Positions 7,572-16,960 of a stretch of DNA of 64,000 bases are shown here, one piece after another. A model generated the notes under the pieces. It did not search any database, was not told the DNA's origin, and worked only from the letters and a program-made list of their open reading frames with translations. Both the position numbers and the translations under genes were made by a program. The stretch lies in assembly GCF_022557175.1 (NCBI RefSeq), contig NZ_CP092915.1, positions 5,518,001 through 5,582,000 of the forward strand. The letters run 5' to 3'. This DNA is from Mycolicibacterium sp. YH-1 (GTDB lineage Bacteria; Actinomycetota; Actinomycetes; Mycobacteriales; Mycobacteriaceae). Numbering within the stretch: position 1 is the stretch's first letter; each line of letters starts with the position of its first letter.

Positions 7572-9146
7572 ATGGTTGAGGTACTCGCCAAGCCCGATCA
7601 GCCTACCGATCGTGCCCTGGCACGTCTGTCGACGAGGTTTCGCGCGTGGACACTGCTCATCGCCTGCCTGGCGGTCCTGCTCGTCATATCGTCGATGGTC
7701 GCGCTGAACACCGCACTGCCCGATATCGCCATGGCCACCGCGGCGACCCAGACCGAACTCACGTGGATTGTCGACAGCTACACCCTGGTACTGGCCTGCC
7801 TGCTACTACCGGCCGGTGCCCTGGGAGACCGGTACGGCCGACGCGGCGCGCTGCTCGTCGGGTTGGCCGTCTTCACACTGGCCTCGGTGGCTCCGGCCAT
7901 CTGGTCTGACCCAGCGCACCTCATCGCCGCTCGCGGGGTCGCCGGCGCGGGCGCGGCCTTCGTCATGCCCGCCACGTTGTCGATCCTGACCGCGACCTTT
8001 CCAAAGGACCAGCGCAACAAGGCAGTTGGCATCTGGGCCGGCACCGCCGGATGCGGTGCTGTGGCGGGAATGCTGGGATCCGGTGGCCTGCTTCACTTCT
8101 GGGGATGGCAGTCGATATTCTGGGCATTCGCGGCAGCCGGCGCCGTGCTATTCGTCTTGACGCTCACCGTCGCGACATCCAAGGAGTCCGACCCCAAGCC
8201 CCTGGACTGGCCCGGCGCCGTCGTGATCGGCGGCGGTGTCGCCGTCCTGGTCTTCGGCATTCTCGAGGCTCCCTCCCGAGGGTGGTCGGACGCGCTGGTG
8301 ATCGGTTGTATCGTGGCAGGCATCGCATTGTGCGCAGCGTTCGGCGTGATCGAACTGCGCAGGCGATACCCGTTGCTCGACGTGCGACTGTTCGGCGAAC
8401 CCGCCTTCGCGACGGGTGCCGCCGCGATCACGGTCTTCTTCCTCGCCATGTTCGGCTTCTTCTACATAGTGATGCAGCACATGCAGCTGATCATGGGTTA
8501 CAGCCCCATCGGGACCGCCTTCGCGCTGACGCCGATCATGGGCCCCACGTTGGTTCTCTCAGCGCTGTCCTTCTGGTATCTGCCCCGCCTCGGGCTGCGC
8601 CTGGTGGTCTTCACCGGTCTGTCCCTCATCTCGGCCGGCTTCCTGCTGCTGCGCGGTGTTGACGTGGACTCCGCCTACTGGGCCGTCGCCTGGCCGCTGC
8701 TCGTCATGAGCTTCGGTATCGGATTACTCACGGCACCAACCACTTCAGCGATCATGAACACCGTGTCCGACGACAAACAAGGCGTCGCATCCGCGGTGAA
8801 CGACACCACTCGCGAGGTGGGTGCCGCCCTAGGCATCGCCCTGGCCGGATCCCTGCTGGCGGCCCAGTACACCAGCGCGCTCGAACCGCGACTGGCGACG
8901 CTTCCCGCGCCGACCCGCGATGCCGCCGTCGGATCGCTGGGCCAGGCACTCGAGGTGGCCAGACGCATGGGGCCGGCCGGCGCCGAGCTCGCCGACCAGA
9001 GCAAGGCGGCGTTCGTCGACGCGATGCACACCTCGTTGCTCGCATTGGCCATCACGGTAGGCATCGGGGCGGTGGTGATCGGGCTGTGGGCACCCGGCCG
9101 CGATGACCAGCAGTTGCGACTTATCCGCCGCATCAGGCGAGGATGA
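7572..9146 (+). CDS. MFS drug exporter, DHA2 (14-TMS) family
   Basis: The 524-residue membrane protein has about 14 hydrophobic segments, the motif-A loop GDRYGRRGALLVG after TMS2, and the motif-C-like region around GTAGCGAVAGMLGSGG. These mark DHA2 proton-driven multidrug antiporters. The ATG at 7572 is preceded by GGAAGG at 7-base spacing; longer upstream readings cross the operator. Expression is probably released when the divergent TetR binds ligand. Its last 14 bp overlap the convergent mftG end. Confidence 0.92.
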   Translation: MVEVLAKPDQPTDRALARLSTRFRAWTLLIACLAVLLVISSMVALNTALPDIAMATAATQTELTWIVDSYTLVLACLLLPAGALGDRYGRRGALLVGLAVFTLASVAPAIWSDPAHLIAARGVAGAGAAFVMPATLSILTATFPKDQRNKAVGIWAGTAGCGAVAGMLGSGGLLHFWGWQSIFWAFAAAGAVLFVLTLTVATSKESDPKPLDWPGAVVIGGGVAVLVFGILEAPSRGWSDALVIGCIVAGIALCAAFGVIELRRRYPLLDVRLFGEPAFATGAAAITVFFLAMFGFFYIVMQHMQLIMGYSPIGTAFALTPIMGPTLVLSALSFWYLPRLGLRLVVFTGLSLISAGFLLLRGVDVDSAYWAVAWPLLVMSFGIGLLTAPTTSAIMNTVSDDKQGVASAVNDTTREVGAALGIALAGSLLAAQYTSALEPRLATLPAPTRDAAVGSLGQALEVARRMGPAGAELADQSKAAFVDAMHTSLLALAITVGIGAVVIGLWAPGRDDQQLRLIRRIRRG

Positions 9147-10545
9147 ACTCCGCTGCCCGGTGACCGATCATCACGATCGTGGCGTGCGGCCCTCGGCTGG
9201 TGATGTCCGGCATGATCGAACCGTCCACCACCCAGAGACCGTCGACGCCGTGGACCTTGCATCGCGCGTCGAGTGCACCGTCGGCACCCATCGGAACAGA
9301 TCCGCACAGATGCTGCGACGTCGACCAGTGCGACTGCCGCGCTTCGTATCCCGTACCGGCGAGGTCATGCGCCAGGTCCGCGCCGGCCCGCAGCGCGGCG
9401 ACGTCGGCAGGCTCGCTGTCGTACCGATGATCGATGACGGGTGGCACCGTCGGGTCCGCCGAAACGAGGGTTATCGCGCCGCGCGCCCGTGGGCGTAGCA
9501 GAGTGACACCGAGGTGTGGCCGGTCCTCTGAGTCGTCGTCAGGCCCGCCGGTCATGGCACCGAAGCCCGCCGTGTACGGCCGGATCTCCAGGCCGTCGGA
9601 CGTCGTCAACACCGCCTCCAGAGGCGGGCGTCCCGGCGCCGCCGGCCAGTCGACGGGAAGCACCCACTCCGGGTGATCGACGCAGCGGGTCCCGACGGGC
9701 AGGTCCACGACGACCGGCACGCCTGCGTCCGCCAGTATCGCCGCGGGACCGACCCCGGACACCTGCAGGAGATGGGCGCTGCCGATTGCACCGGCCGACA
9801 ACACGATTCGATCGGCGCTCACCTCAATCGGGCCGTCCGGGCCGATGCACTCGACACCGACGGCCCTGCCCCCGACCAGGCGAATCCGCGCCACCCGCGT
9901 TTGATCGAGCACCGACAGATTGGCCCGACCCGCCGCACGCCCGAGGAAGGCGCCGCCGGGCCCAACCCGGGTACCCCGGTCGATGTTCAATGGCACGGCA
10001 CCGACACCCACCGCGCCCCCGGCGGCACCGTTGAGGTCATCGATCCAGCCGTAGCCGAGCGCACGTGCCGCATCAATGAAAGCGACTGCACCAAGCTCGA
10101 ATTCGGTGACCCGGCGGATGATCATCGGACCGTCTGAGCCGTGCAGCGGCCCATCGAAGTCAAGGTCATTCTCGATCGCCAAAAAGTGCGGCAGAACGTC
10201 GTCCCAACCCCAGCCGGGCAATCCCCAACCGTCGAAGTCCGTGCGCAGCCCCCGGCAGAAGTAGCCACCGTTCACCGCGCCCGAGCCGCCCACCACTGCC
10301 CCACGCATGATGACGGTCGTGCGCTCCGGATCCGAGGTGAGCGACGTCTCATACCGGCGGACCACCGAGCTGGCGACACCGATCGGCAGGCGTAACCCGT
10401 CGCTGATCTGGGCCATCACCCGAGGATCGGACGGGCCTGGACCGGCCTCGACCATCACAACCCGGCAGCTTGGGTCCACCGAAAGGCGTTCCCCCAGAAC
10501 GCAGCCAGCGCTGCCCGCACCGACGATCAGGACATCAGCGTGCAA
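9133..10545 (-). CDS. mftG: Mycofactocin-associated GMC oxidoreductase MftG
   Basis: The 470-residue flavoprotein begins HADVLIVGAGSAGCVLGERLS (FAD Rossmann motif) and ends with a GMC C-terminal block containing SQHLCGSVPMG and GPHATIVMIGHRAAEFI. It is the last gene of the mft operon, 12 bp after mftF, and starts with TTG. MftG is known to move electrons from reduced mycofactocin towards the respiratory chain, supporting alcohol oxidation; this role is from the literature on the family. Confidence 0.93.
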   Translation of the reverse strand: MHADVLIVGAGSAGCVLGERLSVDPSCRVVMVEAGPGPSDPRVMAQISDGLRLPIGVASSVVRRYETSLTSDPERTTVIMRGAVVGGSGAVNGGYFCRGLRTDFDGWGLPGWGWDDVLPHFLAIENDLDFDGPLHGSDGPMIIRRVTEFELGAVAFIDAARALGYGWIDDLNGAAGGAVGVGAVPLNIDRGTRVGPGGAFLGRAAGRANLSVLDQTRVARIRLVGGRAVGVECIGPDGPIEVSADRIVLSAGAIGSAHLLQVSGVGPAAILADAGVPVVVDLPVGTRCVDHPEWVLPVDWPAAPGRPPLEAVLTTSDGLEIRPYTAGFGAMTGGPDDDSEDRPHLGVTLLRPRARGAITLVSADPTVPPVIDHRYDSEPADVAALRAGADLAHDLAGTGYEARQSHWSTSQHLCGSVPMGADGALDARCKVHGVDGLWVVDGSIMPDITSRGPHATIVMIGHRAAEFILA

Positions 10546-10557
10546 GGCGGCGGCGCT

Positions 10558-11970
10558 TCAGGTCCGGATCTGGGGCTTGAGTGCGCCCGCGTGGCGTTCG
10601 CGCACGACACCCGTCCACAACCCGAGACCATACGCGATGTCGTCGAGCCGCTTGAGCAGCAGATAGGACAGCAGGCCGACACGATGGTGCTCGTCCTCGG
10701 CGTCGGCGTTGCGGGTGGCCCAGTCGACCACGCCGTCGACGATCGCCGCCACCAGCACCACCTGGCGACACCGTTTGAACAGCAGTGCCACGACGAGCGC
10801 CACGGGCCAGTAGTGCCGACAGATCGCGGAGGCCAGTTGCAGCGCGGCCGCCCACAGGCCGTGGGCCGCGACCGCCGCGACCTCCTTGGGCTCGGTGTCG
10901 ACCGAACTCAGCGACTTGGCGATGCGGCGTCCGGTGAGCACTGCGACGACCGTGGAGGCGAGGTAGCCGATGCCGGAGCCCATCGCCATCAGGACCCAGA
11001 CCAGGAGGGTCCAGCCCGATATCACCAGCGGGGCCGTCTTGCCTGGGTGCCGAACCGAGAGCGGCGCGGCTGAAGAACCATAGAATGCCTTGCGCACGAA
11101 CCACTCTCGCAACTGCGTGCGGTGATCGTGGCCGACCAGCGCGATGGGCTCGTACCGCAGGCGCGCACCGGCCTCAATGAGGCGCCAGCACAGGTCGACG
11201 TCCTCACCGGCTTCCAGCGTCTCGTCGAAGCCGTCGAGCTCCGTCAGCGCCTGGCGGCGGCAGATGATGGCCGCGCTGGGCACGTAGGACACCTGACCGA
11301 ATGGCACCACGGGCGCCTCCCGGTGCCCGAGGTCCAGCGACGAGCGCACCGCCTCGTAGCGGGCCACCATGTTGTCGGGTTCGTGCAGCGCGACGATGCG
11401 TGGGGCGACAAGCGCCACCGCGGGGTCACAGAAGTGCCCCAACAACGCCTCCAGCCAGCCCCGCCGCGGCACGACGTCGGAGTCCAGGAACGCGACCAGG
11501 CTGGTCTCGCACGCCCGCAGGCCGGTGTTCCGGGCCGCTCCCGGCCCCCTGCTCGCGTCATGCCGCAGCACCGCCACATCACAATGCGAGGCCTCCAGGT
11601 CAGCGACCTGGACCGGGACCACCGAGCCGTCATCGACCACGATCACGCGCAGGCCGCGCAACGCCATCAGCAGCCGCTTGAGCCCTATGTCGTTGTCCCG
11701 CACCGGTATCACCACGGTGACATCCCGATGGGACGGGCCACTCGCGGGACGTGGGTGGGCCACCGTGGCGTCCAGCAGCGTTCGGGCCAGCTGCGCGCTC
11801 TGCGCGTCGTGAACCTCGAGGCGTCCGCCCCTCAGCATCGTCTGCGCGGCAGGCGCCAGCCGCAGCAGGCGGGTGGGTGAGCCGCCGAGCAGCGCCGAGC
11901 CCTCCCCGAGAACCTTCACCCGCCGATCCACCTGGACGGCGAAACCGTCGGGCAGCCGAGGGCCGGTCAC
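10558..11970 (-). CDS. mftF: Mycofactocin glycosyltransferase MftF
   Basis: The 470-residue protein has a GT2 domain ([20 protein letters not shown], DxD-type LDSDVVP, acceptor motif [15 protein letters not shown]) in the middle and hydrophobic segments in the C-terminal third. MftF decorates the mycofactocin core with a short glucose chain. Its GTG start overlaps the mftE stop by 4 bp, so it is translationally coupled. Confidence 0.94.
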   Translation of the reverse strand: MTGPRLPDGFAVQVDRRVKVLGEGSALLGGSPTRLLRLAPAAQTMLRGGRLEVHDAQSAQLARTLLDATVAHPRPASGPSHRDVTVVIPVRDNDIGLKRLLMALRGLRVIVVDDGSVVPVQVADLEASHCDVAVLRHDASRGPGAARNTGLRACETSLVAFLDSDVVPRRGWLEALLGHFCDPAVALVAPRIVALHEPDNMVARYEAVRSSLDLGHREAPVVPFGQVSYVPSAAIICRRQALTELDGFDETLEAGEDVDLCWRLIEAGARLRYEPIALVGHDHRTQLREWFVRKAFYGSSAAPLSVRHPGKTAPLVISGWTLLVWVLMAMGSGIGYLASTVVAVLTGRRIAKSLSSVDTEPKEVAAVAAHGLWAAALQLASAICRHYWPVALVVALLFKRCRQVVLVAAIVDGVVDWATRNADAEDEHHRVGLLSYLLLKRLDDIAYGLGLWTGVVRERHAGALKPQIRT

Positions 11971-12698
11971 GTCAGCATCCCCCGACGGTCGGGCGCCCAG
12001 GCCTCGATCCGGCGGACGGCGGTGTCCACCATCTCGGCCAGCAGACGCGCTCCCTCATCGGCGGTCGCCGTCATCGGGTCGCCGAGAACGCCGACGGGAC
12101 TCACCGCAGCGACACCGCCGTCCCGCATCCTCGGCAGCAACTCCGAGAGCGGCGCACTGTTCCCGGGCACCCGCTCATCGAGCCACACGTCCTCCGGCGA
12201 AATATGTAGCAATACAGACGTTTCGGTGTGTCCGGCATGTGCGTCGCCGCCGCGGACGGCGCACGAACACCAGCTCACGTCACGCCCCTCATCCCGCAGC
12301 AAAGCGACCGCGCCAACCAGCGCCTGGACGTTTCCACCGTGGCCGTTGACGAAGACCACCCGCGGCGCCCAGTGACACGCCGACCGGCCGAACTCGATCA
12401 GCAGCAACTCCAGCGCGGCCGTGCCGATCGACACCGTGCCGGTGAAGCCCTCGTGCTCGCCGCTCGCGCCGTAGCTGACGGCTGGGGCCAGCGCCCAGTC
12501 GCCAGCGAGCCGCTCAGCAACTCTCTCCGCGACCGCGACAGCGATCCGGGTGTCGGTGTCCAGTGGCAGGTGCGGACCGTGCTGCTCGGTGGAGCCGATG
12601 GGAACGATAAGCGCGGGCAACAGATCCTGGACTTGCCTCGACGTCGAGGTCCCAAGTTCACTGGGGAATGCCACCCGCCGATGGTAGGCCGAATTCAC
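11967..12698 (-). CDS. mftE: Mycofactocin precursor peptidase MftE (creatininase family)
   Basis: The roughly 243-residue protein carries the creatininase metal-site segment [20 protein letters not shown] and the VFVNGHGGN motif. MftE releases the C-terminal VY-derived moiety from modified MftA. The start is set at GTG 12698 (reading [15 protein letters not shown], the usual MftE beginning); an upstream ATG at 12755 would add 19 atypical residues. A 132-bp gap separates it from mftD, unusual in this otherwise tight operon. Confidence 0.93.
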   Translation of the reverse strand: MNSAYHRRVAFPSELGTSTSRQVQDLLPALIVPIGSTEQHGPHLPLDTDTRIAVAVAERVAERLAGDWALAPAVSYGASGEHEGFTGTVSIGTAALELLLIEFGRSACHWAPRVVFVNGHGGNVQALVGAVALLRDEGRDVSWCSCAVRGGDAHAGHTETSVLLHISPEDVWLDERVPGNSAPLSELLPRMRDGGVAAVSPVGVLGDPMTATADEGARLLAEMVDTAVRRIEAWAPDRRGMLT

Positions 12699-12830
12699 CT
12701 GGTGTGCGCCGATTGTTGGCGTATGAGAAGTATTGGCTTTTCCGATTCTTCCCACAACACCCGCCGGAGCATCACGTCAGCCACGTCAGCCACGCCTGTA
12801 CCACCGTCGGCCCTCCGCGGACGGTACCGG

Positions 12831-14024
12831 TCAGACGCTTCCATTGCCGGGCACGCCGAGCGCCCGGGTGAAGCCCGGGGGCACCAGGATGTCATCGGCA
12901 CCCAGGTCGTGGACCGAGGCCTTGCCCAGCCCGCGCAGGGCCGAGTCGATGCCACCGTGCAGAACATCGAGCACGTTCTCGACGCCGGCCTGCCCCTCGG
13001 CGGCCAGGCCCCACAGGTAGGCGCGGCCGATCATGACCGCGCGCGCCCCGAGCGCCAGCGCCTTGACGACGTCGCTGCCGCGGCGGATGCCGCCGTCCAG
13101 CAAAACCTCGATGTCGTTGCCGACGGCGTCGGCGATGGCCGGCAGCGCCCGGATCGCCGCGGGGGTGCTGTCCAGGTTGTTGCCACCGTGGTTGGACACC
13201 GAGATCGCCGAAACGCCTGCGTCGACAGCGCGTTTGGCGTCATCCACGCGAATCACACCCTTGAGCATGAATGGCCCGCCCCACAGTTCACGCAACCACG
13301 CGATGTCCTCCCACGTGGGCGGAGGCGTGCCCATCCACTCGCCGTAGGCCTGGAAGAACGGCGGCCCGGCCTCGCCCTTGGCCCCTTGGTTGGGGACCCG
13401 CAGGTTTGGTGGGCGCATCGTCTTGGCCCACTGATACATCCACCGTGGCCTGGTCAGGCCCTCGGGAAGCATCCGGACGGTGGTCCGCAGGTCCATGTTC
13501 TCGGGGATCTTGGGGCTGCCCCAGTCGCGGCCGTGGCTGAAGCTCCAGTCGGTCGTGACGATGAGCCCGACCGCACCGGCGGCACGCGCACGCTCGACCC
13601 GCGCCGCGATCGCCGCGCGGTCGCCCAGCCAGTACACCTGGAAGAACAGTTTGGGGTTGGCCGCGATGACGTCCTCGATCGGCTTGCTCGCGAACGAGGA
13701 CAGGCCCATCGCGGTGCCACGGGCCGCGGCGGCACGTGCCACCGCCACCTCGCCGTCGGGATGCACCGCTTGCACACCGGTCGGCGAGATCACCACCGGT
13801 AGCGAGATGTCCTGCCCCATAACGGTGGTCGACAGATCACGCTTCTCGAGTGCCCCGATCACGTGGGGCGCGAAGCCGAGTTGGCCGAACGCCTCGACAT
13901 TGTCGGCGACCGTCAGTCCCTTCTCGCTCGCCGAGATCAGGGCGCTGTACACGGACTTGGGCAGGCGCTTCTTCGCGCGTTCCTGCGCGATGGAGACGGT
14001 TTCGAACCAGATGTCGCGGGCCAT
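12831..14024 (-). CDS. mftD: Mycofactocin oxidase MftD (FMN-dependent, lactate-dehydrogenase-like)
   Basis: The 397-residue FMN alpha-hydroxyacid dehydrogenase-type barrel shows VSNHGGNNLDSTPAAIRAL and VLLDGGIRRGSDVVKALALGARAVMIGR, the FMN phosphate loop and barrel end. MftD converts the MftE-released intermediate to premycofactocin by oxidative deamination. It follows mftC by only 2 bp. Confidence 0.95.
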   Translation of the reverse strand: MARDIWFETVSIAQERAKKRLPKSVYSALISASEKGLTVADNVEAFGQLGFAPHVIGALEKRDLSTTVMGQDISLPVVISPTGVQAVHPDGEVAVARAAAARGTAMGLSSFASKPIEDVIAANPKLFFQVYWLGDRAAIAARVERARAAGAVGLIVTTDWSFSHGRDWGSPKIPENMDLRTTVRMLPEGLTRPRWMYQWAKTMRPPNLRVPNQGAKGEAGPPFFQAYGEWMGTPPPTWEDIAWLRELWGGPFMLKGVIRVDDAKRAVDAGVSAISVSNHGGNNLDSTPAAIRALPAIADAVGNDIEVLLDGGIRRGSDVVKALALGARAVMIGRAYLWGLAAEGQAGVENVLDVLHGGIDSALRGLGKASVHDLGADDILVPPGFTRALGVPGNGSV

Positions 14025-14026
14025 TG

Positions 14027-15232
14027 TCAGACGGGGCTTTCGTTGCAGAACTTCTTGGGTGGGACTGTCAGGAGCTTGAGCGGGATGGGCCCCTTTCGGC
14101 CCCCGGCACGCGAGTGGTCGCCACTCGGCTTCGGCTTGTCACGTTCAAGCGCGAGCGCAGGCTCGCCGTAGCCCTGCACGCATTCGGGATCCGGCCCGTC
14201 AAGCGGCAGGCCGGTGAAGAACTTGGCGGCCATGCATCCGCCGCGGCACGCGTCATAGTGGCCGCAGCCAGTGCATGCTCCGGCCGACTGCGGTTCGCGC
14301 AGCTCGCGGAACAGTGGTGCGTTCTTCCACACACTGTCGAAACCGCCGTCGGACAGCACGTTTCCGGCAAGGAACTTGTCGTGGATGGCGAACGGGCACG
14401 CGTAGACGTCACCGATGGGGTCGATCAGGCACACCACCCGGCCGGCTCCGCACAGGTTCAGGCCGGCCAGTGCGCCGGGCTCTCCCAGACCGGACAGGTG
14501 GAAGAACGAGTCGCCGGTGAGCACATTCTCACCACGGGCGACCAGCCAGTCGTAGAGCTGGACCTGCTGCACCGGTGTCGGATGCAGCTCGTCCCACACG
14601 TCGGCGCCGCGGCCCGACGGCCGCAGCCGCGTGATGCGCAGGGTAGCGCCGTAGTGGTCGGCCAGGGCCTTGAAGTCGTCGAGCTGATCCACGTTGTGGC
14701 GAGTCACGACAACCGAGATCTTGGCATCCTTGAAACCCGCCTCAGCGAGGTTCTCCAGCGCGCGGATCGCCATCGCGAAGGAGCCGGGACCCCGGACCTC
14801 GTCGTTGACCTCCGCGGTGGCACCGTCGAGCGAGATCTGGACGTCGACGTAGTCACTCGCCGCGAGCTTGGCCGCCACCTCGGGTGTGATCCGCACGCCG
14901 TTGGTGGAGAACTTCACTCCGACGTGATGGGCGGTGGCGTAGTCCACCAACTCCCAGAAGTCGGGTCGCACAGTGGGTTCGCCACCGCCGATGTTGACGT
15001 AGAACACCTGCATGCGCTCGAGTTCATCGATGATGTCCTTGCACTGCTGCGTCGACAGCTCGCGCGGATCGCGCTTGCCGGAGGCCGACAGGCAGTGCAC
15101 GCAGGACAGGTTGCAGGCGTAGGTGAGTTCCCAGGTCAGGCAGATGGGCGCGTCGAGACCGAGCTCGAACTGATCGACGAGCCGCCCGACGGGCTGCGCA
15201 GCCGGAGCGGGGGCCTTTTCAACCGTCGTCAT
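14027..15232 (-). CDS. mftC: Mycofactocin radical SAM maturase MftC
   Basis: The 401-residue enzyme has the radical-SAM motif C-x3-C-x2-C in YACNLSCVHCLSASG (about residues 40-54) and a SPASM-type C-terminal cysteine region (CGAGRVVC, GACTGCGHYDACRGGC), so it should bind auxiliary Fe-S clusters. MftC oxidatively decarboxylates the C-terminal Tyr of MftA and crosslinks it to Val. Its ATG overlaps the mftB stop by 4 bp. Confidence 0.97.
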   Translation of the reverse strand: MTTVEKAPAPAAQPVGRLVDQFELGLDAPICLTWELTYACNLSCVHCLSASGKRDPRELSTQQCKDIIDELERMQVFYVNIGGGEPTVRPDFWELVDYATAHHVGVKFSTNGVRITPEVAAKLAASDYVDVQISLDGATAEVNDEVRGPGSFAMAIRALENLAEAGFKDAKISVVVTRHNVDQLDDFKALADHYGATLRITRLRPSGRGADVWDELHPTPVQQVQLYDWLVARGENVLTGDSFFHLSGLGEPGALAGLNLCGAGRVVCLIDPIGDVYACPFAIHDKFLAGNVLSDGGFDSVWKNAPLFRELREPQSAGACTGCGHYDACRGGCMAAKFFTGLPLDGPDPECVQGYGEPALALERDKPKPSGDHSRAGGRKGPIPLKLLTVPPKKFCNESPV

Positions 15233-15552
15233 GGGGTCTCCTTGCAGACGAGCATCTTGGATGCGACAAGCACGCTCAGGGCGTGCAGATAGGGCGCCTG
15301 TTGATCGTCGGTGATACCTGCGGCCCGCAGTGCGGACCTGGCATCGCTGTGATCACTCAGCGAGTTGACCACCTCGACGATCTTTCGGTTCTTGAGGAAC
15401 GAAAGCTTGCGGGTGCCAAAGTGATAGAGCAGAGCACCGAATGGCTCGGGCCGCACCGCCACCTGGTGGTGCAGCCGCCAGCCGAGATCGGGGTCGAACG
15501 CCGCTGCCCCCGGGGCGGCGTCCACCGGCTCCGAGGACAGAGGCGCCGACAT
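15229..15552 (-). CDS. mftB: Mycofactocin peptide chaperone MftB
   Basis: This 107-residue RiPP recognition element reads from ATG 15552 (MSAPLSSEPVDAAPG) and contains the FGTRKLSFLKNRKIVEVVNSL strand-helix region typical of PqqD-like chaperones. MftB binds the MftA leader and presents it to MftC. The start lies 2 bp after the mftA stop. Confidence 0.95.
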   Translation of the reverse strand: MSAPLSSEPVDAAPGAAAFDPDLGWRLHHQVAVRPEPFGALLYHFGTRKLSFLKNRKIVEVVNSLSDHSDARSALRAAGITDDQQAPYLHALSVLVASKMLVCKETP

Positions 15553-15554
15553 CG

Positions 15555-15650
15555 TCAGTAGACCCCGCACATACCGTCGATCGAAACCTCTTCGACCAAA
15601 CTCTCGGTGACGAGTTCTTCGGCAACCTCTGCGTGCTGATTCGGCTCCAT
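15555..15650 (-). CDS. mftA: Mycofactocin precursor peptide MftA
   Basis: This 31-residue gene runs from ATG 15650 and ends in IDGMCGVY, the invariant MftA tail. The terminal Val-Tyr is the part that becomes mycofactocin; the N-terminal EPNQHAEVAEELVTES segment is leader. It is the first gene of the operon, divergent from mftR across a 91-bp control region. It is too short for ordinary gene finders and is often missed. Confidence 0.97.
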   Translation of the reverse strand: MEPNQHAEVAEELVTESLVEEVSIDGMCGVY

Positions 15651-15684
15651 GGGATTCCGCCTTTCGCGTCGTGGGTCTCGACAA

Positions 15685-15702
15685 TTGTGACCGAGGTCGC
15701 AA
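15685..15702. promoter_or_regulatory. Candidate MftR operator
   Basis: TTGTGACC-GA-GGTCGCAA is a dyad with 8-bp arms and one mismatched pair, between the divergent mftA and mftR starts (34 and 39 bp away). It is the best symmetrical element in the region and fits a TetR-family dimer. Assignment to MftR is inferred from position. Confidence 0.5.
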
Positions 15703-15741
15703 GAATATGGCATCGAGTGCCGAAACGGAAGGGGTGGCCCG

Positions 15742-16395
15742 ATGAAATCTGATCCCGGTCGACAGGCCGGCCGAAACGCCCCTGCCGCGGGAGACGTTGC
15801 GCCGCGCGTCGGACGCCGGCGTTCGACCACCCAGGACCACATCAGCGCCGTCGCGCTCGAACTGTTCGCCACCCGGGGGTTCGACGAGGTCAGCGTCGAT
15901 GACGTCGCCCACGCCGCGGGTATCGCCCGCCGCTCGCTGTTCCGCTACTACCCGTCGAAGAGCGCCATCCCCTGGGGCGACTTCGATGCCCACCTCGACC
16001 ACATGCGCGACCTGCTCGACGCGGTCCCGGCAGGAGTACCCGTCCGCGAGGCCCTGCGCTCGGCACTGTTGGCGTTCAACAGCTTCGATGTCGCCGAGAC
16101 CGCACGGCACCGCCAACGAATGCGGGTGATCCTCGAGACGGACGCCCTTCAGGCGCACTCGATGACGATGTACGCGGGCTGGCGCGCCGTCATCGCCGCC
16201 TTCGTCGCACACCGCCTCGGCCTGAGTACGGCCGATCTGGTGCCCCAGACCGTGGCCTGGACCATGCTCGGCGTCGCACTGTCGGCCTACGGGCACTGGC
16301 TGGCGGACGAGTCGGCGCCGCTGTCGGAGGCGCTCTGCGACGCCTTCGACACCATCAGCGAGGGCCTGGGGAACCTCGATTCGAAGAAATCTTGA
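15742..16395 (+). CDS. mftR: Mycofactocin system TetR-family regulator MftR
   Basis: The 217-residue protein has the TetR HTH ([20 protein letters not shown] ... [20 protein letters not shown]). The variant [20 protein letters not shown] is typical of MftR. ATG 15742 follows GGAAGGGG at 7-base spacing. MftR from M. smegmatis is reported to respond to long-chain acyl-CoA and to repress mft genes. Divergent placement next to mftA supports the assignment. Confidence 0.93.
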   Translation: MKSDPGRQAGRNAPAAGDVAPRVGRRRSTTQDHISAVALELFATRGFDEVSVDDVAHAAGIARRSLFRYYPSKSAIPWGDFDAHLDHMRDLLDAVPAGVPVREALRSALLAFNSFDVAETARHRQRMRVILETDALQAHSMTMYAGWRAVIAAFVAHRLGLSTADLVPQTVAWTMLGVALSAYGHWLADESAPLSEALCDAFDTISEGLGNLDSKKS

Positions 16396-16438
16396 TTTGG
16401 GCCGTCGGAGTTGACCCTCCAACGGCGACGATGAGGGT

Positions 16439-16960
16439 GTGAGCGACGAATCGGATCCCCCGGGCGCCCCGCGGGTCCTGTTGGCGCTGTACGACGAGGC
16501 ACTGCCGTCGGTGTACGGCTACTTCGTCCGGCGCTGCGGTGACCGTGCGACGGCCGAGGACCTGACCTCCGAGACATTCCTTGCGGCCATGGACGCCGCC
16601 CGCAAGGACGAGCCACCGTCGATCACCGTGCCGTGGCTTATCGGGGTGGCACGCCACAAACTGGCGGACCACTACCGACGCAGGCACGACCGGTTCAGCA
16701 TTCCAGTCGCCGAGTTGCCCGAACCCGTGGCACCGACGGATGACTGGGACGCCGAACTCGACCGGATAGTCGCCGAGAGCGTCCTGGCCCGGTTGCCCGA
16801 ACACCACCGGACGGTGCTGGCGTTGCGCTACATGGACGACCGCCCGGTGCCCGAGTGCGCGGAGTTGATCGGACGCACGGTGCACGCCACGGAGGCGCTG
16901 TTGGTGCGCGCCCGTCGCGCATTCAGAAAGCAATACCCAGAGCCGGAGGGAGGGGCGTGA
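16439..16960 (+). CDS. ECF-family RNA polymerase sigma factor
   Basis: The 173-residue protein contains sigma region 2 (LYDEALPSVYGYFVRRCGDRATAEDLTSETFLAA, then PSITVPWLIGVARHKLADHYRR) and region 4 (LPEHHRTVLALRYMDDRPVPECAELIGRTVHATEALLVRARRAFR). The GTG start is at 16439. No classical anti-sigma gene follows; instead its stop overlaps the start of a VOC protein by one base, so the two are translationally coupled. This pairing suggests the VOC protein modulates the sigma factor or is its main target. Confidence 0.92.
   Translation: MSDESDPPGAPRVLLALYDEALPSVYGYFVRRCGDRATAEDLTSETFLAAMDAARKDEPPSITVPWLIGVARHKLADHYRRRHDRFSIPVAELPEPVAPTDDWDAELDRIVAESVLARLPEHHRTVLALRYMDDRPVPECAELIGRTVHATEALLVRARRAFRKQYPEPEGGA

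Noticed and set aside
12228..15292. Long plus-strand frames opposite mftE, mftD and mftC
   Set aside because: Low-complexity antisense shadows with no recognisable domain; the minus-strand mycofactocin genes are unambiguous.
9133..16395. Treating the radical SAM RiPP cluster as a new system
   Set aside because: mftA ends in IDGMCGVY and all mft genes are present, so this is the known mycofactocin system.
16855..16959. Upstream extension of the VOC frame into the sigma gene
   Set aside because: The frame is open there only because of overlap with sigma region 4; ATG 16960 in the TGATG junction is the sensible start.
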